64,000 bases of DNA from Achromobacter sp. Bel (GTDB lineage: Bacteria > Pseudomonadota > Gammaproteobacteria > Burkholderiales > Burkholderiaceae_B), in contig NZ_JABBJN010000005.1 in assembly GCF_012928505.1 (NCBI RefSeq), positions 145,583-209,582 on the forward strand, in the 5' to 3' direction. Shown piece by piece: positions 16,412-25,219 of this stretch (its first letter is position 1; the number at the start of each line of letters is the position of its first letter). The notes below the pieces were generated by a model that searched no databases, was not told the DNA's origin, and was given only the letters and a program-made list of their open reading frames with translations. Position numbers and translations under genes: made by a program.

Positions 16412-17017
16412 ATGAAGACGATCCAGCACTACGCCCCCCCGGACGCCCAGTCCCTGCAACGCTTGCAGGACCGCCTGGGCTACAGCGACGCCCGCATGGC
16501 GGAGCTTGCGGGATTGGACGCAGCCACGCCCTGGCCCAGCTACACGGGCGGCCCCGAGCCCCGTCTGCTGGGCCGCCAGCGCCTGTTCTATATGATGGCC
16601 CGCCTGACGCTGGACGAACGGGAGTGGCAGAAGGTACTGGCCGCCATGCGCGAAGCTGGCGCCCATTTCGACTACGAAGACCCGCTGGTCGCCGAAGCGT
16701 CTCCCGCGCCGGAACCCGAGGCCGACGAAGAGCGCAAGTTCGGCATGCTGCTGGTCAGCCGCAACGGCGCCTTCCACGAAATGGAGCAGTTGCGCGAGTT
16801 CGCGCATTTCGCCCACGAATCCGACGTCAGCCGCTTCGTGCATACCGTGTTCTACGACAGCGATATCGACCTGTGCCGCTTCCGCTTCGCCGACCACGAC
16901 GGACTGGACGATGCCAGCCGCGACCGCATCTTCGACGCGGCGCACAAGACCATCACGCGCTTCGAATTCGACGGTCGCATCTACCATGGCGGCATCCCGC
17001 CCGAATCGGACGGCTAG
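16412..17017 (+). CDS. Conserved hypothetical protein with possible N-terminal helix-turn-helix
   Basis: A 201-residue acidic soluble protein. Residues 10-65 (LQRLQDRLGYSDARMAELAGLDA...RQRLFYMMARLTLDEREWQKVL) look like a helix-turn-helix of the Cro/XRE sort. A Glu/Pro-rich linker at about 92-105 leads to a C-terminal half (KFGMLLVSRNGAFHEMEQLREF...) of unknown fold. The domain reading is an inference. It precedes the Lrp-type regulator on the same strand by 124 bases. Confidence 0.65.
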   Translation: MKTIQHYAPPDAQSLQRLQDRLGYSDARMAELAGLDAATPWPSYTGGPEPRLLGRQRLFYMMARLTLDEREWQKVLAAMREAGAHFDYEDPLVAEASPAPEPEADEERKFGMLLVSRNGAFHEMEQLREFAHFAHESDVSRFVHTVFYDSDIDLCRFRFADHDGLDDASRDRIFDAAHKTITRFEFDGRIYHGGIPPESDG

Positions 17018-17141
17018 GCCGGCGGCGCGGCATGACACGCGCGAGGCGGTATTGCCCCGCATGCGCGCGCCCGCCGACGTTGACGCCGACCTGCCGCCGC
17101 CTGTACCGTCGGCACTCCCTTCCCCGCGCCTCGCCCTCCGC

Positions 17142-17600
17142 ATGAACGAACGACTCGACGCCATCGACCGGCAACTGCTCAGCCTGCTTTCCGCCAACGC
17201 GCGCGAACCCGCCGCCATCCTGGCGCGCAAGCTGGGACTGGCCCGCACCACGGTAGTGGCGCGCATCGCCCGGCTGGAACGCGAGCACATCGTCTCGGGC
17301 TACGGCGTGCGCCTGGGGCGGCTGCTGGAAGAGGCTGCCGTGCGCGCCTACTGCTTCATCAGCGTGTTGCCCAAGACGCCCGCCGCCGTGATCCGAGAAC
17401 TGGAACGCATGCCGGAAGTCGAAGAGGTCTCGTCCGTCAGCGGCCCCTACGACTACCTGATTTTCCTGCGTTGCGAGACCCACGAACAGCTGGACGAATT
17501 GCTGGACCGCATCGGCCTGATCGACGGCGTCAAGCAGACGCAGACGTCGATCGTGCTGAGCCGCAAGGTGGACCGCCGCAGCGCCGTCGCGGCCCCCTGA
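17142..17600 (+). CDS. Lrp/AsnC family transcriptional regulator
   Basis: 152 residues from ATG 17142 (MNERLDAIDRQLLSLLSANAR). A winged helix at about 5-60 (ILARKLGLARTTVVARIARLEREHIVSGYGVRL) precedes the ligand-binding RAM domain (about 65-145: FISVLPKTPAAVIRELERMPEVEEVSSVSGPYDYLIFLRCETHEQLDELLDRIGLIDGV). Lrp proteins form octamers that sense amino acids. The target cannot be told here, as no amino-acid gene adjoins. The frame is open upstream, but that stretch is shared with the preceding gene in another phase. Confidence 0.88.
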   Translation: MNERLDAIDRQLLSLLSANAREPAAILARKLGLARTTVVARIARLEREHIVSGYGVRLGRLLEEAAVRAYCFISVLPKTPAAVIRELERMPEVEEVSSVSGPYDYLIFLRCETHEQLDELLDRIGLIDGVKQTQTSIVLSRKVDRRSAVAAP

Positions 17601-17682
17601 CCCGCCAGCGCCGCGGCGCCCGCCTTTTCTGCCGGCCCGACATGGTGTTGTAATGGCGGATAACGAGATTTCTGGACGATCC

Positions 17683-17991
17683 ATGTTTGCACGCCTTGCC
17701 TCCGCCGCCGCCCTGTTGACCCTGCTTGCCGCCTGTTCCAGCATGAGCGAGGTCACGTCCGTCGACAAGAACACGTACAGCGTCACGTACAGTTCGGGCA
17801 CGCAGTTGCTGACCTGGGTCGAACTCAAGAACCAGACGCTGCAACGCGCCGACCAATATTGCCAATCCATTGGCCGCAAGCTGCAAAAGCCGAAGGTCAC
17901 TTCCAACCATGCGACCGGCCTGGGCTCCAAGCGCGCCACCGTGACGTTCGAATGCGGCGTCATCGACCCTCCTAAAGACAGAGCATCGTGA
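17683..17991 (+). CDS. Putative lipoprotein
   Basis: 102 residues from ATG 17683 (MFARLASAAALLTLLAAC). An ATG ten codons earlier would put a polar stretch before the signal peptide. Lipobox LLAAC with Cys18; the mature part has two more cysteines in ADQYCQSIGRK and TFECGVID that likely form a disulfide. Periplasm-facing, function unknown. Its stop TGA overlaps the GTG start of pdxA, so the two genes are co-translated. Confidence 0.75.
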   Translation: MFARLASAAALLTLLAACSSMSEVTSVDKNTYSVTYSSGTQLLTWVELKNQTLQRADQYCQSIGRKLQKPKVTSNHATGLGSKRATVTFECGVIDPPKDRAS

Positions 17992-18968
17992 AATCCTCCC
18001 TACCCGTGGGCATCACCATGGGTGATGCCGCCGGCATCGGCCCCGAAATCGTCGTGAAGGCGTATGCGCAAGGCTTGAATGCGCCCTGCGTGGTGTATGG
18101 CGACGCCGGCGCCTTGCGCCGCGCCGCCGCCCAGTTGGGTGCGCGCCTGGATATCGTTGAAATCCCGGCCGTCGACCAAGCGCGGCTGGACGCGGGCCGC
18201 ATCAACGTCGTTGCCTGCAGCCCTGCGCTTCCCCCCGACCTGCCCGCCGGACAGATCAGCGCCGCCGCCGGACGCGGCGCCTACGACTATGTCTGCGCCG
18301 CCATCGACGACGCGCAGGCCGGCCGCATCCGGGCGATTGTCACCGCTCCGCTGAACAAGAAGTCCATGCACGAGGCGGGCATCGACTACCCCGGCCACAC
18401 CGAGATCCTGGCCGAGCGTTCGGCGACGCAGGACTTCGCCATGATGCTGGCCAACGATGAACTGCGCGTGCTGCTGGTCACCATCCACGTGGCGCTGGCG
18501 GACGTCATCGCCCGCATCACGCCCGAAGCCGAACTGACCGCCATGCGGCTGGCCGACCGCGCCTGCCGGCAGATGGGCATTGAAAAGCCCCGGGTGGCGG
18601 TAGCTGGCCTGAACCCGCATGCCGGCGAAGGCGGCAAGTTCGGCCGCGAAGACATCGACATCATCGAACCCGCCATCGCCCGCGCGCGCGCCGAAGGCAT
18701 CGACGCCAGCGGCCCGTGGCCGGGCGATACCATCTTCATGCGCGCCCGCCGGGGCGAATTCGACATCGTCGTGGCCCAATACCACGACCAGGGCCTCATC
18801 CCGGTCAAGTACCTGGGGCTGGACCACGGCGTAAACGTCACGGTGGGTCTGCCTTTCGTGCGAACCAGCGTCGATCACGGCACCGCTTTCGACATTGCCG
18901 GCCACGGCGTGGCCGACCAGGCGTCGCTGGTCGCCGCGTTCGATCTGGCGCTGGCCATGACGCCTTAG
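17988..18968 (+). CDS. pdxA: 4-hydroxythreonine-4-phosphate dehydrogenase
   Basis: A 326-residue NAD-dependent enzyme of pyridoxal-5'-phosphate synthesis: it oxidises 4-phosphohydroxy-L-threonine to an intermediate that PdxJ condenses with deoxyxylulose phosphate. Conserved features are TMGDAAGIGPEI near the start, the metal-binding YPGHTE, VALADV, and the C-terminal AQYHDQGLIPVKYLG and VGLPFVRTSVDHGTAFDIAG. The start is a GTG overlapping the previous stop (GTGA). Deoxyxylulose phosphate is made by dxs further along in the window. Confidence 0.95.
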   Translation: MKSSLPVGITMGDAAGIGPEIVVKAYAQGLNAPCVVYGDAGALRRAAAQLGARLDIVEIPAVDQARLDAGRINVVACSPALPPDLPAGQISAAAGRGAYDYVCAAIDDAQAGRIRAIVTAPLNKKSMHEAGIDYPGHTEILAERSATQDFAMMLANDELRVLLVTIHVALADVIARITPEAELTAMRLADRACRQMGIEKPRVAVAGLNPHAGEGGKFGREDIDIIEPAIARARAEGIDASGPWPGDTIFMRARRGEFDIVVAQYHDQGLIPVKYLGLDHGVNVTVGLPFVRTSVDHGTAFDIAGHGVADQASLVAAFDLALAMTP

Positions 18969-19069
18969 CGCCTGTTGACACGAGCCCGGGCAGGCACGGG
19001 ACTACAATACGCCCCGTTTCCGGTGCCTCATGCGCGCCGCCGCTTTCCCGACTTGCCCTTTATCCCTCC

Positions 19070-20047
19070 ATGTCACGCCTTGTCCGCCTTCTGCCAGACC
19101 GCTTCACCCTCTACCTGATCTGCACCGTCATCATCGCCAGCATCGTGCCCGCGCACGGGCAAGGCGTCGTGATATTCGGCTGGATCACCAACATCGCCGT
19201 CGGCCTCCTGTTCTTCCTTCACGGGGCGCGCCTGTCCCGCGAGGCCATCATCGCCGGCCTGACGCACTGGAAGCTGCACCTGACCATCTTCTCCGCCACG
19301 TTCCTGATGTTCCCCTTGCTGGGCCTGGCCCTCAAGCCGGTGCTGGAACCGCTGGTGACCCCCGAGCTGTACCTGGGCATCCTGTTCCTGTGCTGCCTGC
19401 CCGCCACGGTACAGTCGGCCATCGCATTCACGTCCATGGCCCGCGGCAACGTGCCCGCCGCCGTGTGCAGCGCGTCCGCCTCCAGCCTGCTGGGCATCTT
19501 CCTGACGCCGCTGCTGGTGGGCACGGTCGTGGCCAACGCCGGCAGCGCGCCGATCTCGTTCGACGCAGTCGGCAAGATCATGCTGCAACTGCTGCTACCC
19601 TTCGTGCTGGGCCAGTTCGCCCGCCGCTGGATCGGCGCCTGGGTGCACAAGCACAAGGCGATGTTGAAATTCGTCGACCAGGGTTCGATCCTGCTGGTGG
19701 TCTACACGGCGTTTTCCGAAGCCATCAACGAAGGGCTGTGGAGCACCACGCCGATCCCCGCGCTGGTGGGCCTGGTCGTGTGCTGCGCCGTGATCCTGGC
19801 CCTGGCGCTGGGGCTGTCCGCACTGGCCGGCAAGCTGCTGGGTTTCAATGTCGAAGACCGCATCACCCTGCTTTTCTGCGGTTCGAAGAAGAGCCTGGCC
19901 AGCGGCATCCCGATGGCGCAGGTGCTGTTCGCCGGCCATGCGGTCGGCGCCATCGTGCTGCCCCTGATGCTGTTCCACCAGATCCAGCTGATGGTGTGCG
20001 GCGTGCTGGCCGCGCGCTACGGCAAGCGTCCCGAAACCGAGGCCTGA
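19070..20047 (+). CDS. Bile acid:sodium symporter-like transporter (YfeH type)
   Basis: 325 residues from ATG 19070 (MSRLVRLLPDRFTLYL). About ten membrane spans. Family segments include GLLFFLHGARLSREAIIAGLTHWKLH, CCLPATVQSAIAFTSMARGN and FCGSKKSLASGIPMAQVLF, which match the SBF-like group (E. coli YfeH). The substrate of this subgroup is unproven; organic anions are assumed. The shared terminator with dnaB follows. The start was chosen because upstream in-frame codons lie in the pdxA-distal intergenic region. Confidence 0.88.
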   Translation: MSRLVRLLPDRFTLYLICTVIIASIVPAHGQGVVIFGWITNIAVGLLFFLHGARLSREAIIAGLTHWKLHLTIFSATFLMFPLLGLALKPVLEPLVTPELYLGILFLCCLPATVQSAIAFTSMARGNVPAAVCSASASSLLGIFLTPLLVGTVVANAGSAPISFDAVGKIMLQLLLPFVLGQFARRWIGAWVHKHKAMLKFVDQGSILLVVYTAFSEAINEGLWSTTPIPALVGLVVCCAVILALALGLSALAGKLLGFNVEDRITLLFCGSKKSLASGIPMAQVLFAGHAVGAIVLPLMLFHQIQLMVCGVLAARYGKRPETEA

Positions 20048-20065
20048 GCCCGGCTGCGACGCAAT

Positions 20066-20093
20066 AAAAAACCGCGCCCAGGCGCGGTTTTTT
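20066..20093. terminator. Shared terminator between the symporter gene and dnaB
   Basis: AAAAAACCGCGCC / GGCGCGGTTTTTT hairpin between two convergent genes. Runs of A and T on both sides let it work in both directions. Confidence 0.92.
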
Positions 20094-20112
20094 CATGAAG
20101 GCCGTCCGGCCG

Positions 20113-21495
20113 TCAGTACATGTCCCGGGGCTGCGCGCCCGAGAAGTTCAAGAAGCGCGTGCTGGAGCCCTGGAACGTCAAACGCACCGTGCCGATCGGC
20201 CCGTTACGCTGCTTGCCGATGATGATCTCGGCCGTGCCCTTGTCCGGCGAATCGGGGTTGTAGACCTCGTCGCGATAGATGAACAGGATCACGTCGGCAT
20301 CCTGTTCGATAGCGCCGGATTCGCGCAGGTCGCTCATCACGGGACGTTTGTTCGGACGCTGCTCCAGGCTTCGGTTCAACTGCGACAGCGCGATCAGGGG
20401 GCAATTCAGCTCTTTGGCCAGACCCTTGAGCGAGCGGCTGATTTCCGACACTTCGGTCGCGCGGTTTTCGCCGGAACCGTTGCCGGACATCAGTTGCAAG
20501 TAGTCGATGATGATCAGGCCCAGTTGGCCGCATTGGCGGGCCAGGCGGCGCGTGCGCGCACGCACTTCCATCGGGCTCAATGCGGGCGTTTCGTCGATAT
20601 AGACCTGTGCGTCCTGCATGAGCTGCACCGCGTGCGTCACGCGAGGCCAGTCGTCGGCGATGAGCTTGCCGGTACGCATGCGGTGCTGGTCCAGCAGACC
20701 GACCGAACCCAGCATACGCATCGCCAGCTGCACCGCGCCCATTTCCATCGAGAACACGGCCACGGGCAGGCCCTGTTCGATCGCCACGTGTTCGCCGATG
20801 TTCATCGAGAACGACGTCTTGCCCATGGACGGGCGCCCCGCCACGATGATCAGGTCGCCGCCCTGCATGCCGGAGGTCATCTTGTCCAGGTCGGTAAAGC
20901 CCGTCGGCACGCCAGTGACATCCGAACTGCCTTCCCGGTGGTAGAGCTCGTCGATGCGCTCGACGACCTGGGTCAGCAGCGGCTGGATCTCCTGGAAGCC
21001 CGCGGCGCCGCGCGAGCCTTCCTGGGCGATCTTGAACACCTTGGATTCCGCTTCATCCAGCAGCTGCCGCGCTTCCTTGCCCTGCGGATTCAACGCCGCC
21101 GACGAGATCTCGTCGGCGATCGACACCAGCTTGCGCAACATGGCGCGCTCGCGCACGATCTCGGCGTAGCGGCGGATGTTGGCGGCCGACGGCGTGTTGT
21201 GCGCCAGCGCGTTCAGGTAAGCCAGCCCGCCCGAATCTTCGGCCTTGCCGGCGCTGATCAGCGATTCGTTGACGGTGATGACGTCGGCGGGACGCGCCAG
21301 CCCGATCAGCCGGGCAATGTGGTGCCAGATCAGCCGGTGGTCGTGGCGGTAGAAGTCTTCTTCGACCAGCACATCGGCAATGCGGTCCCACGCGGTGTTG
21401 TCCAGCAACAGGCCGCCCAGAACCGACTGCTCCGCCTCGATGGAATGGGGAGGAACGCGCAGGTATTCGAGCTGGGGATCGGCAGGTGTGTTCAT
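20113..21495 (-). CDS. dnaB: Replicative DNA helicase
   Basis: 460 residues, the usual DnaB length. The N-terminal domain (about 10-115, PPHSIEAEQSVLGGLLLD) interacts with DnaG primase; a linker helix leads to the RecA-like ATPase domain with Walker A GRPSMGKT at 210-217, IIIDYLQLM (Walker B) and SQLNRSLEQRPNKRPVMSDLRESGAIEQDAD. The hexamer unwinds DNA at the fork. The start ATG at 21495 overlaps the stop of the upstream kinase-like gene (ATGA). In many bacteria dnaB follows the rpsF-priB-rpsR-rplI genes, as here. Confidence 0.97.
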   Translation of the reverse strand: MNTPADPQLEYLRVPPHSIEAEQSVLGGLLLDNTAWDRIADVLVEEDFYRHDHRLIWHHIARLIGLARPADVITVNESLISAGKAEDSGGLAYLNALAHNTPSAANIRRYAEIVRERAMLRKLVSIADEISSAALNPQGKEARQLLDEAESKVFKIAQEGSRGAAGFQEIQPLLTQVVERIDELYHREGSSDVTGVPTGFTDLDKMTSGMQGGDLIIVAGRPSMGKTSFSMNIGEHVAIEQGLPVAVFSMEMGAVQLAMRMLGSVGLLDQHRMRTGKLIADDWPRVTHAVQLMQDAQVYIDETPALSPMEVRARTRRLARQCGQLGLIIIDYLQLMSGNGSGENRATEVSEISRSLKGLAKELNCPLIALSQLNRSLEQRPNKRPVMSDLRESGAIEQDADVILFIYRDEVYNPDSPDKGTAEIIIGKQRNGPIGTVRLTFQGSSTRFLNFSGAQPRDMY

Positions 21496-22352
21496 AACTT
21501 CAATAGTAACGGCTGCAAGATATCGGCAGCGCGGAAAAAGCCTTGGACATCGCGCCAGGGCAAACGGCGCAACAGCGGCCGCAAGGGCGTCGCGAGGCCG
21601 CAAAGAACGCGCGCCAGGCGCGTCAGGCGGGCTTTGACCTCGGGGTCGGGATTGCTCTCGAAGTAGACCTCAAGCGCCAGTTTACCCAGCGCCCGCGCCA
21701 CATCGTCCGGCAATTTACGCAAAGACACGAGCGAAGCCAGCATCTGGAACAGATCGTACGCCTGGGCCAACGGGCGAGACAGCGTGGACCCGATATTCTC
21801 TTCGAAATCGATGCGCCACAGCTCGCCGTCGCGCAACGTGATGTTGCGGATCTGGGCGCCGCCATGCCACATGCCGCGGGCGTGGAACGCCGCCATGTCG
21901 GTGGCAGCCGCGCGGGCCAGCCACAACTGCGAGGTGGAGTCCTCGTTGCGGATCAGGTCGGCCAGGTCTTCACCCACGTATTCCAGCACCAGCAGGCCCT
22001 GCTCTTGCCACCACACTTCAGGCACGCGGCAACCCGCCTGAAGCAGCATCGACAGGCGCTGGGCCTCATGCGCCAGACCATTCTGCAACAGCACGCCAGG
22101 CCGCGGGAATTCGCCCAGGAACAGCTTGCAGCCAACGCCCAGCAGAAAGGCCCGCACATAGCGCAACGCGTAGGCCACGCCGCGGCCAAAGCTCGGGCGG
22201 CGGCGCTTGATGATGCAGCGCACGCCGTCGATCGTCACGTCCCGCACGGAGGGTTCGCGCGAGGCATCAACGCTGTCGAGCCAGGCGCGCAGGCCGGGCG
22301 GCGCGTTGTGATGGACGGGCGGCTGAGTCAAAGGGTCCTCGGTACGAAACAA
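21492..22352 (-). CDS. Divergent kinase-like protein (KdkA/BUD32-like), catalytic Asp not seen
   Basis: A 286-residue cytoplasmic protein with the layout of lipopolysaccharide-type small-molecule kinases: VRCIIKRRRPSFGRG, a hinge LLVLEYVGEDLADLI, then the catalytic-loop region HARGMWHGGAQIRN (about 157-170) and IDFEENIG (about 181-188) in place of DFG. The usual HxD catalytic aspartate position reads Gly165 (HGG), while the metal-binding Asn170 and Asp182 remain. It could be a Kdo- or heptose-kinase-like enzyme using another base, or a pseudokinase. Coupled to dnaB by an ATGA overlap. Confidence 0.75.
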   Translation of the reverse strand: MFRTEDPLTQPPVHHNAPPGLRAWLDSVDASREPSVRDVTIDGVRCIIKRRRPSFGRGVAYALRYVRAFLLGVGCKLFLGEFPRPGVLLQNGLAHEAQRLSMLLQAGCRVPEVWWQEQGLLVLEYVGEDLADLIRNEDSTSQLWLARAAATDMAAFHARGMWHGGAQIRNITLRDGELWRIDFEENIGSTLSRPLAQAYDLFQMLASLVSLRKLPDDVARALGKLALEVYFESNPDPEVKARLTRLARVLCGLATPLRPLLRRLPWRDVQGFFRAADILQPLLLKL

Positions 22353-22404
22353 TGGCGCGCCTTATGCGCAATGCCCGAAAGGCTACACGCAATGACGGCC
22401 GGGC

Positions 22405-22439
22405 AAAAAGAAAAAAAGCCGGCGCGCGGGCCGGCTTTC
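22405..22439 (-). terminator. Terminator of the rpsF-rplI operon
   Basis: On the minus strand AAGCCGGC-CCGCGC-GCCGGCTT followed by a long T run, about 20 bases after the rplI stop. Confidence 0.88.
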
Positions 22440-22458
22440 TTGTACTGCGAGTACCGGC

Positions 22459-22914
22459 TTAGGACAGTTCGCCTTCAACCAGGACCGTGACGTCGACGAC
22501 AACGTCGGCGTGCAGGGCGACCTGGATCGGGAACTCGCCGATCGACTTCAGTTGGCCGTTGGGCAGACGCACTTGCGCCTTTTCAATGCCTTCGAAACCG
22601 GCCTTCTTCAGCGCATCAGCGATGTCGGCATTGGTGACCGAGCCGAACAGGCGGCCATCGACACCGGCCTTCTGAGCGATCTTCAGCTGGAAGCCGGAGA
22701 CGCGCTCGCCCAGAGCCTGGGCGGCGGCCAGCTTTTCAGCCTGGACCTTTTCCAGCTCGGCGCGGCGAGCTTCGAATTCCTTCAGGGCGGCGTCGGTTGC
22801 ACGACGAGCCTTGCGCTGGGGAATCAGGAAGTTGCGGGCGTAACCATCACGCACGCGGACGACTTCACCCAGGTTGCCCAGGTTGACGACTTTTTCGAGC
22901 AGAATAACTTGCAT
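22459..22914 (-). CDS. rplI: 50S ribosomal protein L9
   Basis: 151 residues, starting [32 protein letters not shown], the classic L9 N-terminal domain. A long connecting helix ([25 protein letters not shown]) leads to the C-terminal RNA-binding domain. L9 binds 23S rRNA domain V near the L1 stalk and helps keep the reading frame. Last gene of the rpsF operon, 14 bases after rpsR. Confidence 0.97.
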   Translation of the reverse strand: MQVILLEKVVNLGNLGEVVRVRDGYARNFLIPQRKARRATDAALKEFEARRAELEKVQAEKLAAAQALGERVSGFQLKIAQKAGVDGRLFGSVTNADIADALKKAGFEGIEKAQVRLPNGQLKSIGEFPIQVALHADVVVDVTVLVEGELS

Positions 22915-22928
22915 TTCAGTGCCCCGGA

Positions 22929-23201
22929 TTAGTTGTGGTTGTCGGTGTAAGGCAACAGGGCCAGGAAGCGTGCGCGCTTGATGGCGGTGTCCAGCTGACG
23001 CTGGTAGATTGCCTTGGTGCCGGTCAGACGAGCCGGGATGATCTTGCCGTTTTCTTGCACGAAGTCGCGCAGGGTGTCCAGATCCTTGTAGTCGATCTCT
23101 TCGACGCCGGCTGCGGTGAAGCGGCAGAACTTACGACGCTTGAAGAGCGGGTTCTGCTGCGTGAATTTGCGTTTTTCTTTGCGTTTTCCGAAGAAAGCCA
23201 T
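22929..23201 (-). CDS. rpsR: 30S ribosomal protein S18
   Basis: 90 residues with the S18 core [37 protein letters not shown] and [14 protein letters not shown]. It binds 16S rRNA at the platform together with S6, encoded at the start of the same operon. A Lys/Arg-rich N-terminus ([12 protein letters not shown]) is normal for betaproteobacteria. Confidence 0.97.
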   Translation of the reverse strand: MAFFGKRKEKRKFTQQNPLFKRRKFCRFTAAGVEEIDYKDLDTLRDFVQENGKIIPARLTGTKAIYQRQLDTAIKRARFLALLPYTDNHN

Positions 23202-23309
23202 GATATGTGCCTCTATGTTTGAGGGATCTGGTGGTTATCGATAACCAGGCCAAACTCCCATAACCTATCCGTATTCAGAAGGCGCTCTCGCACCTTTTGC
23301 CCATTCCCT

Positions 23310-23633
23310 TCAAGCCACCTGCGGATCGCGTCCTGCGCTGCCGCTGATCTTGCGTGCCTGCTGCAAATGCAGCTTGATCTTCACCGAGTCCTTGCGGACA
23401 GGAGCCAAAAACCCCTGCACCAGCAATTCAGACCCTAACGCGGTGTTCTTCAACAGCAACGCCAGATCGCCTAGTGCCACGGCGGTAATCGTCAATTCAA
23501 CACGGCGCGGATGGCCGGCTTCAATGACTTCCGATTCGTGAGCCAGCAGCATTTCCAGCGCTGGCAGTCCGGCGGGAGTGTGGCGCAAAGGCTCGCATTC
23601 AAGAACGCGGGCGCTGAGTTCCAGCTTATTCAT
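23310..23633 (-). CDS. priB: Primosomal replication protein N (PriB)
   Basis: 107 residues from ATG 23633 ([17 protein letters not shown]). A single OB fold: [61 protein letters not shown]. PriB binds single-stranded DNA and bridges PriA and DnaT during restart of stalled forks. The position between rpsF and rpsR is the conserved one. An ATG five codons upstream is less well placed. Confidence 0.93.
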   Translation of the reverse strand: MNKLELSARVLECEPLRHTPAGLPALEMLLAHESEVIEAGHPRRVELTITAVALGDLALLLKNTALGSELLVQGFLAPVRKDSVKIKLHLQQARKISGSAGRDPQVA

Positions 23634-23684
23634 CCTGCCGTGCACCAAGGGGACTTCACGGGATGAGCTCTGCGTGAGCCCTGC

Positions 23685-24059
23685 TTACTCGGCCTGAGCC
23701 GGCGCTGCTTCAGCCGAAGCCTTACGGGCTTCTTCGCGCTCAACCGACTTCATCATGATCGAGGGCGTGGACTGGGCCTTCTTGGTCTTGATGACCAGGT
23801 GGCGCAGAACGGCGTCGTTGTAGCGGAACGAGTGCTCCAGCTCATCCAGCGTGGCTTGGCCGCACTCGATGTTCAGGCAAACGTAGTGAGCCTTGACGAG
23901 CTTCTGGATCGGGTAGGCCAGTTGACGGCGACCCCAGTCTTCCAGGCGGTGAACCGAGCCGCCTTGGCCCGTGACCAGCGCTTGGTAACGTTCGACCATG
24001 GCGGGCACTTGCTCGCTTTGGTCGGGGTGAACGATAAACACTACTTCGTAGTGACGCAT
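23685..24059 (-). CDS. rpsF: 30S ribosomal protein S6
   Basis: 124 residues from ATG 24059 ([26 protein letters not shown]). The S6 ferredoxin-like fold is followed by an Ala/Glu-rich tail ([18 protein letters not shown]). AAGGAG lies 8 bases before the ATG. S6 forms a heterodimer with S18 on the 30S platform. First gene of rpsF-priB-rpsR-rplI, preceded by a structured leader. Confidence 0.97.
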   Translation of the reverse strand: MRHYEVVFIVHPDQSEQVPAMVERYQALVTGQGGSVHRLEDWGRRQLAYPIQKLVKAHYVCLNIECGQATLDELEHSFRYNDAVLRHLVIKTKKAQSTPSIMMKSVEREEARKASAEAAPAQAE

Positions 24060-24240
24060 GAGTAAAACTCCTTGAGGATGTCTCGCTGGCCAACATCCTG
24101 CACCCGCGCTTTCCATCATGGGTGTCGCGCTGTCCCAGTGTTCCACTGGGGAAGCCCCACTTTGGGGTTTCAGCGCGCTAAGACGTCGGCCCGCAAGGGG
24201 CAGCCCGCTACCCAAAAACCATGGGCGGTCGAGCAAGAAA
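24060..24240 (-). promoter_or_regulatory. Structured 5' leader of the rpsF operon
   Basis: About 180 transcribed bases without a gene. They fold into a three-way junction at 24126-24177 (closing stem CGCGCTG/CAGCGCG, hairpins CCCC-ACTTT-GGGG and CCCAGTG-TTC-CACTGGG) and a hairpin ending just before the Shine-Dalgarno (GGATGT 24076-24081 with ACATCC 24093-24098). In other bacteria S6:S18 binds such leaders to repress the operon; I could not place the known CCG-bulge consensus with certainty. Confidence 0.65.
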
Positions 24241-24247
24241 GCCCTCG

Positions 24248-24276
24248 ATTATCACCGATCGGGCAGCGCGGCGCAA
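24248..24276 (-). promoter_or_regulatory. Promoter of the rpsF operon
   Basis: Minus-strand TTGCGC (24271-24276), 17-base spacer, GATAAT (24248-24253). Predicted start near 24241, giving the 180-base leader. Confidence 0.65.
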
Positions 24277-24288
24277 GCCGCATGCGCC

Positions 24289-25215
24289 TTACGAAATCAG
24301 GGACGGGCTATTTTCACCGCCCTGCCCCGTTGGCTGAGGCAGATCGGCAACACGGATTTCCTGCGGCCGGTTGACCACGCTGACCATCACATAGCTGATG
24401 ATCATCAGCAGGAACCACGAACCGAGCTTGGCGATCGACACCCATTGCCAGGCATGCGACTGGTTGGGATAGCGCCAGGCGTTGGCGAAGGTGCCGATGT
24501 TCTCTGCGAACCAGATGAACAGGGCCACCAGCACGAACCCCAGCAGCAGCGGCATGCGGCGGTAGACCCGCCAGATCCGGAAATACACCCAGGTGCGCGC
24601 GAACAGCACCGCCGTCAGGCCGAACAGCGCCCAGCGGAAATCCATGATGAAGTGGTGCGCGAAGAAATTCACGTAAATCAGCACCGACAGCGCCACCGTG
24701 GCGGCCATCGGGGGATGCGCGCGGAAACGGAAATCGAACAGGCGCCACACCCGGGCCAGATAGCTGCCCACCGCCGCGTACATGAAGCCCGTGAACAGCG
24801 GCACGCCGCCGATCCGCAGCACACTGGCCTCGGGATAGATCCAGGATCCGGCCGCCGTCTTGAAGAGCTCCATCCCCGTGCCCACCACATGGAACATCAG
24901 GATCACGCGGGCCTCGCTCCAGGTTTCCATGCGCAGCGCCAGCAACAGGGCCTGGATACCCAGCGCGGCCAAGGTCAGGAAATCGTAGCGGGCCAGCGCG
25001 GCATCCTTGGGATACCACCAGTGCGTGCCCAGCAGCAGCGCGCACATCAAGCCGCCGAACAGGCACGCCCAGGCCTGTTTCACGCCAAAGCGGAAGAATT
25101 CGTAGAGCGCGACGCCAAAACGGCCGCGGCCGGCCAGATGCTTGGCCAGCCGCGATTCCCATTCTTGCAGCCCCGCGATAAGCGGCCAGTCCCTGGCCGC
25201 CGGATGGCTCACGGA
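24289..25215 (-). CDS. DUF817 family membrane protein
   Basis: 308 residues from a GTG at 25215 (VSHPAARDWPLIAG), 4 bases after the folE2 stop; longer ATG starts would overlap folE2. About eight hydrophobic segments. The segments VLMFHVVGTGMELFKTAAGSWIYPE, VPLFTGFMYAAVGSYLARVWRLFDFRF and WFAENIGTFANAWRYPNQ fit the DUF817 family of inner-membrane proteins. Function unknown. It shares a transcript with folE2. Confidence 0.82.
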   Translation of the reverse strand, partial: SVSHPAARDWPLIAGLQEWESRLAKHLAGRGRFGVALYEFFRFGVKQAWACLFGGLMCALLLGTHWWYPKDAALARYDFLTLAALGIQALLLALRMETWSEARVILMFHVVGTGMELFKTAAGSWIYPEASVLRIGGVPLFTGFMYAAVGSYLARVWRLFDFRFRAHPPMAATVALSVLIYVNFFAHHFIMDFRWALFGLTAVLFARTWVYFRIWRVYRRMPLLLGFVLVALFIWFAENIGTFANAWRYPNQSHAWQWVSIAKLGSWFLLMIISYVMVSVVNRPQEIRVADLPQPTGQGGENSPSLIS

Positions 25216-25219
25216 ACGC

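Noticed and set aside
17653..17682. Earlier ATG for the lipoprotein gene before pdxA
   Set aside because: It would put ten polar residues ahead of the signal peptide core; the ATG at 17683 gives a normal lipoprotein signal.
20095..21666. Long open frame on the + strand opposite dnaB
   Set aside because: It is antisense to a clear dnaB with intact motifs. GC-rich third-position bias keeps the complementary frame open, and its His/Gln/Arg-rich product has no recognisable domain.
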